From the IMG/VR virus record IMGVR_UViG_3300046010_004502, positions 1 to 42,172 of that record: a stretch of DNA of 42,172 bases, one strand, 5' to 3'. Position numbers and translations under genes: made by a program. Source of the stretch: a virus. Position 1 is the stretch's first letter. Every line of letters begins with the position of its first letter. Under the pieces are notes generated by a model. That model was not told the origin of the DNA, searched no databases, and worked only from the letters and a program-made list of their open reading frames with translations. Positions 19,366 through 26,070 of this stretch are shown here, piece after piece.

Positions 19366-20216
19366 CACCACCTCGCAACGCGGTCCAGCGTAGGGGCGGG
19401 GGCAGGTTCTACCCGTACCCGCTCCACGCAGAGGCCGACGAGCAGATGGAGTACCCGTCGTCAACATCAGCGACTGGTATGTGGCCGAAGCCGTGGGCTA
19501 TGCCGTGGGCTTCCAAGATGGCTGCGGAACGTGCGGTCGAACTGCACAAGAGCGGTGCGCTGAGTGCGCTGCTTGAGCAGGGCGACAACATCGCACTTGA
19601 CGCAATCAAGTCAGCGTTCCGACACGCACGTGATGACGCGGCGATTGCCGGGTCAAAGGTTCACGAGGCGTGGGAGGAGTACCTGAAAGACCTGAGCAAG
19701 AAGCCGGACGACATTCGTTCGACTCTCTCAGAACTCGCAGCGTCCATGTTCGACGGACTGCTGGCGCTGACCGAGAAGTACAACGTGGAGTGGCTGCGGT
19801 CGGAACAGACTGCGTACAACCATGACCACCACTACGCCGGTACGTTCGATGGGATCGTTCTCATGGACACGCCGAGCGGTGTGCAGAAGTTGCTCGTTGA
19901 CATCAAGACGAGCAAGAGTCCCACACGTGACGAGTACGCCGCGCAACTTGCGTCGTACAGGTATGCGACGCACATCATCCATGCCGACGGGACCGAGGAG
20001 GTCATGCCGGAGGTTGATGGCTGCATCATCTTTCACGTGAGGCCGGATGGGGCGCACGCAATCCCGGTCAACACAGACCGTGTTGTGTTCGACTCATTCC
20101 TCGCCTGCCTTGCGATGCTTCGTGCAACGCATGGCAAGGAGCAACTGTTCGGTCCTCCGCTACCGGAGCCGGACGACGACAACAAGAATCTCAGCCAGAG
20201 AAAGGCAGACAAGTGA
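19362..20216 (+). CDS. PD-(D/E)XK nuclease (RecB/Cas4-type)
   Basis: 284 residues with GTG start after GAGGAGGAT. The core of the restriction-endonuclease-like fold is complete: GSKVHEAWE (His101, the RecB/Cas4 helix), Glu148, FDG with Asp163, LLVDIKTSKS with Asp180 and Lys182, then QLASYRYA with Gln195 and Tyr199. This spacing is that of RecB-family exonucleases such as phage Cas4-like and lambda-exo-like proteins. It is followed by an SSB-like gene and a RuvC-like gene, fitting a phage recombination or end-processing role. Confidence 0.82.
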   Translation: MTPPRNAVQRRGGGRFYPYPLHAEADEQMEYPSSTSATGMWPKPWAMPWASKMAAERAVELHKSGALSALLEQGDNIALDAIKSAFRHARDDAAIAGSKVHEAWEEYLKDLSKKPDDIRSTLSELAASMFDGLLALTEKYNVEWLRSEQTAYNHDHHYAGTFDGIVLMDTPSGVQKLLVDIKTSKSPTRDEYAAQLASYRYATHIIHADGTEEVMPEVDGCIIFHVRPDGAHAIPVNTDRVVFDSFLACLAMLRATHGKEQLFGPPLPEPDDDNKNLSQRKADK

Positions 20217-20680
20217 GCATTAGCGACGAGCAGTTGGCAGCGATGCAGGCAGAGGCACGCGCAGTTTCTGGCGGCGGTACGTTCGTGATCCTTGATGAGC
20301 CCGGCGAGTTCGTGGCGGGTACCGTCACGGGGCTGCACGAGGAGGTGACTTCGTTCGGCGAGGTCGAGGAACTGTCGCTGGTCAACATCCGTACCAAGTA
20401 CGGAGCGATGGACGGCGAGCGCAGGCTCCGGCTTTCGCGCTCCGTTCTCAAGCGTGAGTTGGGCAGCGAGTCGGAGAACGGTCCGGTCAAGCCCGGCCAG
20501 TCGATCTACGTGGAGTACCACGGGGAGGCGACCTCCAAGCAGGGTCGTCAGTTCCACAGGTACAGCGTCAAGCGGTTCGACGCCGTGCCCGAGGGCGAGG
20601 CCAGCAGCGCGGTGTCGGTTGACGCCGTGAAGGAGAAGGTGAAGGCCGCGTTTGACGCGGAGGAAATCCCCTTCGACTGA
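20213..20680 (+). CDS. Single-stranded DNA-binding-like protein
   Basis: 155 residues, GTG start overlapping the nuclease stop. The middle looks like an OB fold of beta strands (EFVAGTVTGLHEEVTSFGEVEELSLVNIR shortened here to its outline), with QSIYVEYHGEA and GRQFHRYSVKRFD. The C-terminus ends in an acidic tail and EEIPFD (150-155), very like the DDDIPF tip by which bacterial SSB recruits repair and replication enzymes. Gene context between a nuclease and a Holliday resolvase supports the role. Sequence resemblance outside the tip is weak. Confidence 0.65.
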   Translation: MSISDEQLAAMQAEARAVSGGGTFVILDEPGEFVAGTVTGLHEEVTSFGEVEELSLVNIRTKYGAMDGERRLRLSRSVLKRELGSESENGPVKPGQSIYVEYHGEATSKQGRQFHRYSVKRFDAVPEGEASSAVSVDAVKEKVKAAFDAEEIPFD

Positions 20681-20904
20681 TGGCCCCCTTAGGGTGGACA
20701 CCCGAGGGGACAGCAACATGGCAGGTTGCGAACGACGCGCTGCGCGCGTACTTCGCTGGTAGGCAGGACCCCCCTTGCCCGTGGTGTAGCGGGCAGGGGG
20801 GGTTCCTCAAGTTTTCGGACGAGTTACGTACGTTCGTTCCGGTCCTTTGCGAGGGTTGCTTTGGGACCGGGACGTGGAAAAGCGGAAGCGATGCCGACAG
20901 TTGA
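20680..20904 (+). CDS. Small zinc-knuckle protein
   Basis: 74 residues, start overlapping the previous stop by one base (TGATG). Two CxxC pairs, CPWC and CEGC, separated by about 23 residues with glycine-rich flanks (GQGG, GTGTW) resemble half of a DnaJ-type zinc domain. It probably binds zinc and may mediate protein or nucleic acid contacts. No enzyme domain is attached. It overlaps the next gene by 14 bases. Confidence 0.6.
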   Translation: MAPLGWTPEGTATWQVANDALRAYFAGRQDPPCPWCSGQGGFLKFSDELRTFVPVLCEGCFGTGTWKSGSDADS

Positions 20905-21100
20905 CCTGATAGACGAGATGCGTGACGCACGCGATGACATCTTGAAGATGATCCAGAAGCACGCTGGTAAGAGCGGTGCTTCGTTGTTGAGCGAGCGCGT
21001 TGAGTCATCATTCGAGTCACTCATTGAGTTCGCAGAAGATGAGCGTGTCGAATGGGAGAAGGTCATCAACTTCCTGATGGAGAAAGAGTTTGATGACTGA
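20891..21100 (+). CDS. Hypothetical small helical protein, 69 aa
   Basis: The ATG at 20891 follows AGCGGAAGCG and gives a 69-residue acidic helical protein (LIDEMRDARDDILKMIQKH). An upstream in-frame start would lie deep inside the zinc-knuckle gene. It overlaps the resolvase gene by eight bases. No family recognised; small helical proteins at this place can be recombination or replication accessories. Confidence 0.5.
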   Translation: MPTVDLIDEMRDARDDILKMIQKHAGKSGASLLSERVESSFESLIEFAEDERVEWEKVINFLMEKEFDD

Positions 21101-21557
21101 CCAACAGAAAGTCTGGGGCATCGACGTTTCCCCAACGAGGATTGCCGTCGCCGTTTACTCGGAGGATGGGACACGTTGGGCAAGGACGAGCGCGTTGAAC
21201 AAGGGGTCGCAATACGAGGCGGTACGCGACGCGCTGATCGAAGCAAGCAGAGAACACGGAGAGCCGACGGACGTGTGCGTTGAGCAGCCTGCACTTCCCT
21301 TCGCCCGTGCTGCGTACATGGCTGGCGCCGTGTGTGCAAGGACGGAGGATGCCGTGCTGGGGCGCTGGCCTCACGTCGTCATACGGTGGATGCAGCCGTC
21401 AGAGTGGCGGCGCATCGCCGGGCTTGGCGGTCGCGCATCCAAGCAGGACGTGTTCGACTGGTCCGTGATGATGGAGTTCAACCCGTCGGATCAGGATCAA
21501 GCAGATGCTTCGGCCATCGCGTACGCTCGCTACGTCGAGTTGATGGATGAGGAGTAA
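21093..21557 (+). CDS. RuvC-like Holliday junction resolvase / RNase H-fold nuclease
   Basis: 154 residues with the RuvC-type acidic tetrad: Asp11 in WGIDVSPTR, Glu64 in CVEQPA, and Asp135/Asp138 in DQDQADASAIAYA, the last helix being highly typical of RuvC family. RuvC cuts four-way junctions, in phages usually to debranch DNA before packaging. A TTG one codon earlier is possible, but the ATG at 21093 is better placed after GAGAAAGAG. It ends two bases before the PrimPol ATG. Confidence 0.8.
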   Translation: MTDQQKVWGIDVSPTRIAVAVYSEDGTRWARTSALNKGSQYEAVRDALIEASREHGEPTDVCVEQPALPFARAAYMAGAVCARTEDAVLGRWPHVVIRWMQPSEWRRIAGLGGRASKQDVFDWSVMMEFNPSDQDQADASAIAYARYVELMDEE

Positions 21558-21559
21558 CG

Positions 21560-22036
21560 ATGGACAGCGTTCGGGAATGGGCCGTTCGCTACGCCGAGCG
21601 GGGGTGGAAGGTGATCCCCCTGCACGGCGTTCGTGACGATGGTGCATGTACGTGCAGACTCGGCCACGAGTGCGACAGCCCCGGCAAGCATCCCTACTGG
21701 AGGGATTGGCCGTCTAAGGCAAGCGACAACATCGAACAGGTCACGGCGTGGTTCGACGACGTGACGCCACGGAACATCGGCATCGTGTGCGGTGCGTCGA
21801 ATCTCGTGGTGATCGACATTGACGACGAGGGAGGGGAGGCGATGGTTCTCCCCCTGATGGAGGTGGGGATTATCCCGCCATGCCCGCAGGTTCGCACACG
21901 CAGGGGTATCCACCTGTACCTGACGGGCAACGTGCCAGCCGCCAAGTTGCGGGGCATCGACATAAAGAGTGGCAACGGGTTCGTGGTGGCACCCCCGTCA
22001 CGCAGGGTGGACGGCGGGTACTACGAATGGGTGTGA
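21560..22036 (+). CDS. PrimPol domain protein (N-terminal part of a split primase-helicase)
   Basis: 158 residues that match the bifunctional primase/polymerase domain of the archaeo-eukaryotic primase fold: GWKVIPLH, Cys/His-rich CTCRLGHEC and GKHP (43-45), motif I IDIDD (Asp86, Asp88), motif II RRGIH (His118), motif III DIK (134-136) and FVVAPPS. It stops at GGYYEWV, where related proteins continue into a primase C-terminal and helicase region; here that region starts in the -1 frame at 22027. The fold makes RNA/DNA primers and can extend DNA. A frameshift, programmed or otherwise, or true separation are all possible. Confidence 0.85.
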   Translation: MDSVREWAVRYAERGWKVIPLHGVRDDGACTCRLGHECDSPGKHPYWRDWPSKASDNIEQVTAWFDDVTPRNIGIVCGASNLVVIDIDDEGGEAMVLPLMEVGIIPPCPQVRTRRGIHLYLTGNVPAAKLRGIDIKSGNGFVVAPPSRRVDGGYYEWV

Positions 22037-23424
22037 CAGAACACGCAGTCCCGTGGGATAGCGGGACACCAGAAGTAACGGACGAACTGGCCCGCTGGAT
22101 TTGGGCGGAGTCAGGTACGGAGCGTGTCACGCGGGAGCGCGTTGATGGTGCGGTAATCACGTACCCCGGAAGGAACAACGCGCTCGCATCTCTCGCCGGT
22201 TCGATGCGGCGGAGGGGAATGACGCAGCCCGAGATAGAGGCCGCCCTCGTTGCAACGAACGCAACGCGAGTCGAACCTCCTCTAGACGAGGACGACGTTC
22301 GCAGGATTGCCAAGTCGGTGTCCCGCTATCAGGCTGGCGACGACGTTCTCAAGTTGGTTGAGCGCGGCCAGTCAGACCCGGTATACGGGGAGGAATCCAC
22401 AGACGGGTTCTCGCTGACGACCATGACGTTGAAGCAGATAAGCGAGATGCCCAACCCCGGGTATCAGGAGTTGCTCGGGCCGCTCGTCTACCGTGGCCTA
22501 CGCACGCTGGTTGGTGCAGCGACTGGCGAGGGCAAGACCACGCTGGTCATGTGGATGATTCGCGCCATCATCGAAGGCGAGGGGTTCCTCGGATGGCAGG
22601 GGCTAGGCCCAGACGATGAAGGCAACCGGCCCAAAGTTCTTGTTATCGACGCAGAGCAGTCGGTACCAGACATCCAGCGTCTTGCGAACGAAACGGGGAT
22701 GTCGAACAGCGAGGACATCCACTACATCTCAGTTCCTGATGGGCTCCATCTCGGTGAGTCAACGAACGATGCGCTTCAGGTCGAGCGAATCATTGAGCAA
22801 CTGAGGCCGGATGTTCTCGTTGTTGACCCCGCCTATAAGGTCGCTTCGATCGACAGCAACAACGAGCGCGAAGTCGTGGACCTCATGCGGTTGTTCGATA
22901 GATGGAGGGCAGAGTATGGGTTCGCCTTCATCATGCCGGTGCACACACGCAAGGGCGACAAGAAAACGCCGGGCGGTGCGCCCACGCTTGACGACATTTT
23001 CGGGAGCGGTGCGTTCAGCCGTGGTGCCGAGGTAATCCTCGGGCTGCGTCAGGGTGAGCCGGGCTGGTCACGCATGTACGTGTGGAAGCACCGCCCCGGT
23101 GGGCTCAACAAGGGCGTCCACATAGACATGGCGTTCGACCGCGATACTGGTTTCTCACGAATCCACAAGGAGGGAATGGAAACGGTGCAGCAGATGGTGG
23201 AGTCCATGCTCGCCATGAACCCACACGGGCTGACCGTCGATGAAATGTCCGACCGTCTTGGGAAGTCGAAAGACCAGATTCGTAAGACGATCTCGCAGGC
23301 TGGGTACAACATCCACAGCGAGGCAATCCCGGGATCACGGAATAGGAAACTCTACAAACTCAGCGAGTCAGCCACGGTTGACGAGAACCTTCTCGCACGT
23401 TGGGAGGACATGATTGACGGATAG
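22027..23424 (+). CDS. PriCT-RecA-fold helicase (primase C-terminal plus ATPase)
   Basis: 465 residues from ATG 22027, overlapping the PrimPol gene by 10 bases in another frame. Residues about 45-100 (GRNNALASLAGSMRRRG and DVRRIAKSVSRY) are a PriCT-type primase C-terminal domain. A RecA-fold ATPase follows: Walker A GAATGEGKT (163-171), DAEQSVPDIQR, and Walker B DVLVVDPAY (Asp267), with HTRKGDKK and GSGAFSRGAEVIL downstream, like RepA-type hexameric helicases. The C-terminus carries a winged-helix pattern (LTVDEMSDRLGKSKDQIRK). It should unwind DNA and work with PrimPol at replication start. Ribosome site is weak, suggesting coupling. Confidence 0.85.
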   Translation: MGVTEHAVPWDSGTPEVTDELARWIWAESGTERVTRERVDGAVITYPGRNNALASLAGSMRRRGMTQPEIEAALVATNATRVEPPLDEDDVRRIAKSVSRYQAGDDVLKLVERGQSDPVYGEESTDGFSLTTMTLKQISEMPNPGYQELLGPLVYRGLRTLVGAATGEGKTTLVMWMIRAIIEGEGFLGWQGLGPDDEGNRPKVLVIDAEQSVPDIQRLANETGMSNSEDIHYISVPDGLHLGESTNDALQVERIIEQLRPDVLVVDPAYKVASIDSNNEREVVDLMRLFDRWRAEYGFAFIMPVHTRKGDKKTPGGAPTLDDIFGSGAFSRGAEVILGLRQGEPGWSRMYVWKHRPGGLNKGVHIDMAFDRDTGFSRIHKEGMETVQQMVESMLAMNPHGLTVDEMSDRLGKSKDQIRKTISQAGYNIHSEAIPGSRNRKLYKLSESATVDENLLARWEDMIDG

Positions 23425-23899
23425 CGCAGAAGAAACGGATGACCTCCCTGTTCGTAAGGAACGCAAGCCAAGGCGCACAGACCTAGAGGCAGCCGAAGCC
23501 AAGCAAGCCATGACGGTGAGCGAGGCGTACCGGATGAGGTGCGAGGGCGAGGACTACGTAACGATTGCGAAGGCGCTCAAGATCAAGGGAGGCTGGGTCG
23601 AAGCCCACCGCCTTGTGTCGGAGCATTACGGAGAACTCGTCGCAGGAATCGACAAGGCCAAGATGCGTGAGCAGGAGGCCGGTCGCCTCATGGCAATCCG
23701 TTCCGGTATCGAACCCGACGTGAGGCGCGGTGAGAAGTGGGCGATACAAGCCGACCTAAACATGAGCGATCAGATCGCTGACCTCATGGGGCTGAAGGAC
23801 AACGCACCCGCTGGTGGTCAGGCGAACGTGCAGATCAACATCACGCCGCCGTGGGAGACTGGCCCCCCGCCCGCCGACCTCGTTATCGACGAGGAATAA
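23414..23899 (+). CDS. HTH protein, candidate small terminase or DNA-binding regulator
   Basis: 161 residues from TTG 23414 (GGGAGGACATGA upstream), overlapping the helicase by 11 bases. After a basic N-terminus, TVSEAYRMRCEGEDYVTIAKAL is a helix-turn-helix. The following REQEAGRLMAIRSGIEPDVRRGEKWAIQADLNMSDQ part, shortened, ending ADLMGLKDNAP, resembles the central region of actinophage small-terminase and HTH proteins (RLDAL-x-GD-x-R-x-ERRA-x-LLGLD). The Gly/Gln/Pro-rich C-terminus fits. If TerS, it is 10 kb from TerL and on the opposite strand, which is unusual; a DNA-binding regulator is the alternative. Confidence 0.55.
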   Translation: MTDSAEETDDLPVRKERKPRRTDLEAAEAKQAMTVSEAYRMRCEGEDYVTIAKALKIKGGWVEAHRLVSEHYGELVAGIDKAKMREQEAGRLMAIRSGIEPDVRRGEKWAIQADLNMSDQIADLMGLKDNAPAGGQANVQINITPPWETGPPPADLVIDEE

Positions 23900-23902
23900 G
23901 AA

Positions 23903-23935
23903 GGGGGGTCAGCGGGTTTCCCTCGCTGCCCCCCC
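23903..23935. terminator. Bidirectional terminator between convergent gene blocks
   Basis: GGGGGG-T-CAGCG and CGCTG-CCCCCC form an 11-bp GC-rich stem with one bulged T and a 9-base loop. On the minus strand the stem is followed by TTCTTATT, a good U-rich tract, ending leftward transcripts; the plus side has only a weak tract. It lies just after the rightward block and before the leftward recombinase gene end. Confidence 0.7.
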
Positions 23936-24072
23936 ATGTGTTGCTAGGTCCGTCGATGCCAAACCGCCTAGCGTCGGTCAGGAAGTGCACCCTATGTACC
24001 CACGCCGCTCTGATGAGACAGCATGGAGGGCTGGCGCGAGGAGTCGAACGGCTGCTCCCGGCACTCAGGTCA
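23936..24072. other. Non-coding spacer next to recombinase gene, possible attachment region
   Basis: No gene is supported in this 137-base gap. On the minus strand it contains CCGTTCGACTCCTCGC, which looks like a tRNA T-loop followed by an acceptor-like stretch, and an imperfect CCGG-CA/TG-CCGG hairpin overlapping the recombinase stop. It does not fold as a tRNA. Since serine recombinases often have their crossover site beside the gene, a site here is possible but unproven. Confidence 0.3.
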
Positions 24073-24819
24073 CTACTGCCCGGTGCCACCACCCAGAGTA
24101 GCGGGCTGGACGTGGTTGTCAAGGGCACCCGACTGCTTCAACTGGCGGGTCACCTTCCCCCACGAGTCGCCCGTCACCATGTGCCTGACCGTGTTCCTGT
24201 TCCAGAGCGCACCACGGGGGGGAGTGAACCCCTCGGCGTCAAGCACGCGGGCTATTGCTGTCCATCCCATGCCTGCGTCGCGCAGCACGGTGGCGCGAGC
24301 GGCGGCTCCCGCGTCAGTCTCACGTGGACGACCGACCTTGCCACCCGCACGGATGAGCGCGTGCATGGCGTCGCTCGTACGCTCGCTGATGATGCGTCGC
24401 TCATACTCGGCGAGCATGGCGAACATCGACTGCATTAGCCAGCCGCCAGCCGTCGTCGGGTCAGCCTCGGGAAGGTCGCAGAGAAAGATGCCCCAGCCCT
24501 CGTCCTGCGACTGTTCGATCAACTCAAGCCGCTCCTTCATCCTGCGTGAGAGCCTGTCTCCCTTCGCAACGACAAGGATTCCGTTCGTGCCGCGAACGAG
24601 GTCGATCGCGTCAAGCGCGGCTGGCCGCTTCGCCAGCGGCTTAGTGAACGCTGACATAACCTCGGTGAACACGGCGATGCTGTCCCATCCACGCTTGCTT
24701 ATCGCTTCGTCGCAGGTGTGGAGTTGTGCGTCAAGGCCGAGCCCACTCTTTCCCTGATCCTCAGTCGATACCCGACGAAGGACTACGGCCTTGCCACTCA
24801 GGGTCGCTTTCGATTTCAT
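24073..24819 (-). CDS. Small serine recombinase (resolvase/invertase family)
   Basis: 248 residues. The N-terminal catalytic domain has RRVSTEDQGKSGLGLDAQ with nucleophile Ser18, GDRLSRR (Asp88, Arg89) and the long helix MLAEYERRIISERTSDAM. The C-terminal part has GKVGRPRE and a helix-turn-helix (GMGWTAIARVLDAEG) for DNA binding. Length fits resolvase/invertase rather than the large serine integrases. It could resolve genome multimers, invert a segment or integrate; none is shown. GGAAGGAAATCC precedes the ATG. It overlaps the upstream zinc-ribbon gene by 59 bases. Confidence 0.85.
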   Translation of the reverse strand: MKSKATLSGKAVVLRRVSTEDQGKSGLGLDAQLHTCDEAISKRGWDSIAVFTEVMSAFTKPLAKRPAALDAIDLVRGTNGILVVAKGDRLSRRMKERLELIEQSQDEGWGIFLCDLPEADPTTAGGWLMQSMFAMLAEYERRIISERTSDAMHALIRAGGKVGRPRETDAGAAARATVLRDAGMGWTAIARVLDAEGFTPPRGALWNRNTVRHMVTGDSWGKVTRQLKQSGALDNHVQPATLGGGTGQ

Positions 24820-24988
24820 GGATTTCCTTCCTGTACTTTCGGAGGTCGATCTCCAACTTGTACCACTCGGACTTGTGCTTCATGCGCTGCGTCCGTGGCA
24901 TCGCTTCCCAACACGGGTTACAGAACTTGCCCGTGTTCCAACTGGACAGGCGGGAACCGCAGCGTTGGCAGCGGCGCACTTCGTTCAT
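24761..24988 (-). CDS. Small zinc-ribbon protein
   Basis: 75 residues with CQRC near residue 7 and CNPC near residue 23 flanking GSRLSSWNTGKF, a typical four-cysteine zinc ribbon, followed by a basic helical tail (MKHKSEWYKLEIDLRKYRKE). It overlaps the recombinase start and the preceding gene's stop (ATGA), so it belongs to one leftward operon. Likely a nucleic-acid-binding or adaptor protein; specific role unknown. Confidence 0.65.
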   Translation of the reverse strand: MNEVRRCQRCGSRLSSWNTGKFCNPCWEAMPRTQRMKHKSEWYKLEIDLRKYRKEIHEIESDPEWQGRSPSSGID

Positions 24989-25191
24989 TTCCTGCGCGGC
25001 TCGATCTTCTCAACGAGGACACGCTGGTTCGTATACGGAAACTCCTTGCCGTCGCCGATGCGTATCTTCGCCCACTTGTTGCCCACCTCAACGAGGTGCC
25101 CGAACCGCCATCGTTCGTTCTTGTCGCGCCATCTAACGACGGGATGGCCGTCGCTTTCGTCAATCAGGGCGCGTGCTTCATCTACGTTCAT
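24985..25191 (-). CDS. Hypothetical small beta-rich protein, 68 aa
   Basis: ATG at 25191 overlaps the stop of the glycosylase gene (ATGA) and is preferred to a GTG nine codons earlier. The product (HPVVRWRDKNERWRFGHLVEVG, KWAKIRIGDGKEF) looks like a small SH3-like or Tudor-like barrel. It overlaps the zinc-ribbon start by 4 bases. No function assigned. Confidence 0.6.
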   Translation of the reverse strand: MNVDEARALIDESDGHPVVRWRDKNERWRFGHLVEVGNKWAKIRIGDGKEFPYTNQRVLVEKIEPRRK

Positions 25192-25616
25192 ACCCGGTAC
25201 TCGTCGTTCGCAGGCCACACGTACGGGAGACTATCGGGAACGCCGGGGAACTGAGGTCCGTAGTGCGTCGCATCCTTGCGAATGAGGTTCGACTGGTGCG
25301 AACGGTGGAACTCGGTATCGCCGAACCACGGGGGCATCCGTGACGGACGAGGCCACGCCCTGTCTGTGAACTTTCCCAAAAGCGAATCCTTGAAACCCCG
25401 CAACACCCACACCATGCAGCAGGCTGACCCGTACTCCACCAACGCATCCTCGTACCCCCTCCACATCTGAACTGCCGGGTGATGCTGCCAACCGTAGTCG
25501 GGGTCGGCCAGCGCCTTCATTATCTGATACGCCTCCACCCGCTGCTTGCCTAGCCGCCTGTCGTCAAGTGCCTTCGCGCTCTTTACGAAACTCGGGTGGG
25601 GAAGGAATGTCTGCAC
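25188..25616 (-). CDS. MSMEG_6728-family / pyrimidine-dimer DNA glycosylase-like protein
   Basis: 142 residues from GTG 25616, which has TGGAGGCAGAAC upstream; an earlier GTG (25643) lies in a hairpin. The start MQTFLPHPSFVKSAKALDDR and RLGKQRVEAYQIMKAL, then WQHHPAVQMWRGYEDALVEYG, are characteristic of the MSMEG_6728 family, annotated as pyrimidine-dimer DNA glycosylases related to T4 endonuclease V and common in Actinobacteria. If functional it would start base-excision repair of UV damage in host or phage DNA. Catalysis is inferred from family only. Confidence 0.75.
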   Translation of the reverse strand: MQTFLPHPSFVKSAKALDDRRLGKQRVEAYQIMKALADPDYGWQHHPAVQMWRGYEDALVEYGSACCMVWVLRGFKDSLLGKFTDRAWPRPSRMPPWFGDTEFHRSHQSNLIRKDATHYGPQFPGVPDSLPYVWPANDEYRV

Positions 25617-25636
25617 GTTCTGCCTCCATAGACGTA

Positions 25637-25672
25637 GGGCCACCCGGCGACTCTCACTCGCTCGGGTGGCCC
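25637..25672 (-). promoter_or_regulatory. 10-bp GC-rich hairpin ahead of the glycosylase gene
   Basis: GGGCCACCCG (25637-25646) and CGGGTGGCCC (25663-25672) form a perfect 10-bp stem with a 16-base loop. It lies between the AbrB-like gene stop and the glycosylase ribosome site. It lacks a U run on either side, so it may be an attenuator, RNA processing site or weak terminator limiting read-through. Confidence 0.45.
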
Positions 25673-25695
25673 CGTTACTTACACGTGTGTCGCCT

Positions 25696-26001
25696 CTAGG
25701 TGAGGGCGATCTTATCCGTCGTGTCGTCTACCACCGCACGACCTTCATCCTCGTCGGCCAGCGCGCGAAAACGCTGGGCGAGAACGACGGCAGCGGGGTC
25801 AAGCGCAGGCTCGCTGCGCTTCTTGGCCGGTGCGCCGACAGGGACGAGAGCAATCTCGTCGTCACGCACTTCGACGTGGAACTCCATGCCAGCGATTGCA
25901 CGTCCGATGCGGGCGGGGAAGGTGACGCCGAACTGTCGGCTGTCCTTCCCGCTCTCGTCGAACTTGCCGCCGACCCAACGAACCCTCCGTGGCTTGTCCA
26001 T
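25696..26001 (-). CDS. AbrB-like small DNA-binding protein (tentative)
   Basis: 101 residues after AGAGGAAATC. Residues about 8-55 (RWVGGKFDESGKDSRQFG, then VTFPARIGRAIAGMEF and IALVPVG) resemble the swapped-hairpin beta fold of SpoVT/AbrB transition regulators, in which an FP-x-R-I/L-G segment is followed by a hydrophobic strand. The C-terminal half is Ala/Asp-rich and helical. It has its own good promoter (26032-26060), which fits a regulator or abundantly made protein. Family assignment is weak. Confidence 0.5.
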   Translation of the reverse strand: MDKPRRVRWVGGKFDESGKDSRQFGVTFPARIGRAIAGMEFHVEVRDDEIALVPVGAPAKKRSEPALDPAAVVLAQRFRALADEDEGRAVVDDTTDKIALT

Positions 26002-26031
26002 GATTTCCTCTTGGTTGGTGGACTTGACGTG

Positions 26032-26060
26032 AACCTAGCGTGCCCACAAAACAAAGTCAA
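26032..26060 (-). promoter_or_regulatory. Sigma70-type promoter for the 25696-26001 gene
   Basis: On the minus strand TTGACT (26055-26060) is followed after exactly 17 bases by TAGGTT (26032-26037), about 35 bases before the ribosome site of the AbrB-like gene. It is the best -35/-10 match in the window and points left. It probably reads on through the glycosylase, zinc-ribbon and recombinase genes. Confidence 0.65.
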
Positions 26061-26070
26061 GGGGGACGGT

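Noticed and set aside
24023-24072. tRNA-like element on the minus strand (GTTCGACTC T-loop and CGCCAGCCCTCCA end)
   Set aside because: The would-be T stem does not pair (only two of five pairs) and no matching 5' acceptor strand exists nearby. Kept only as a possible attachment-site clue.
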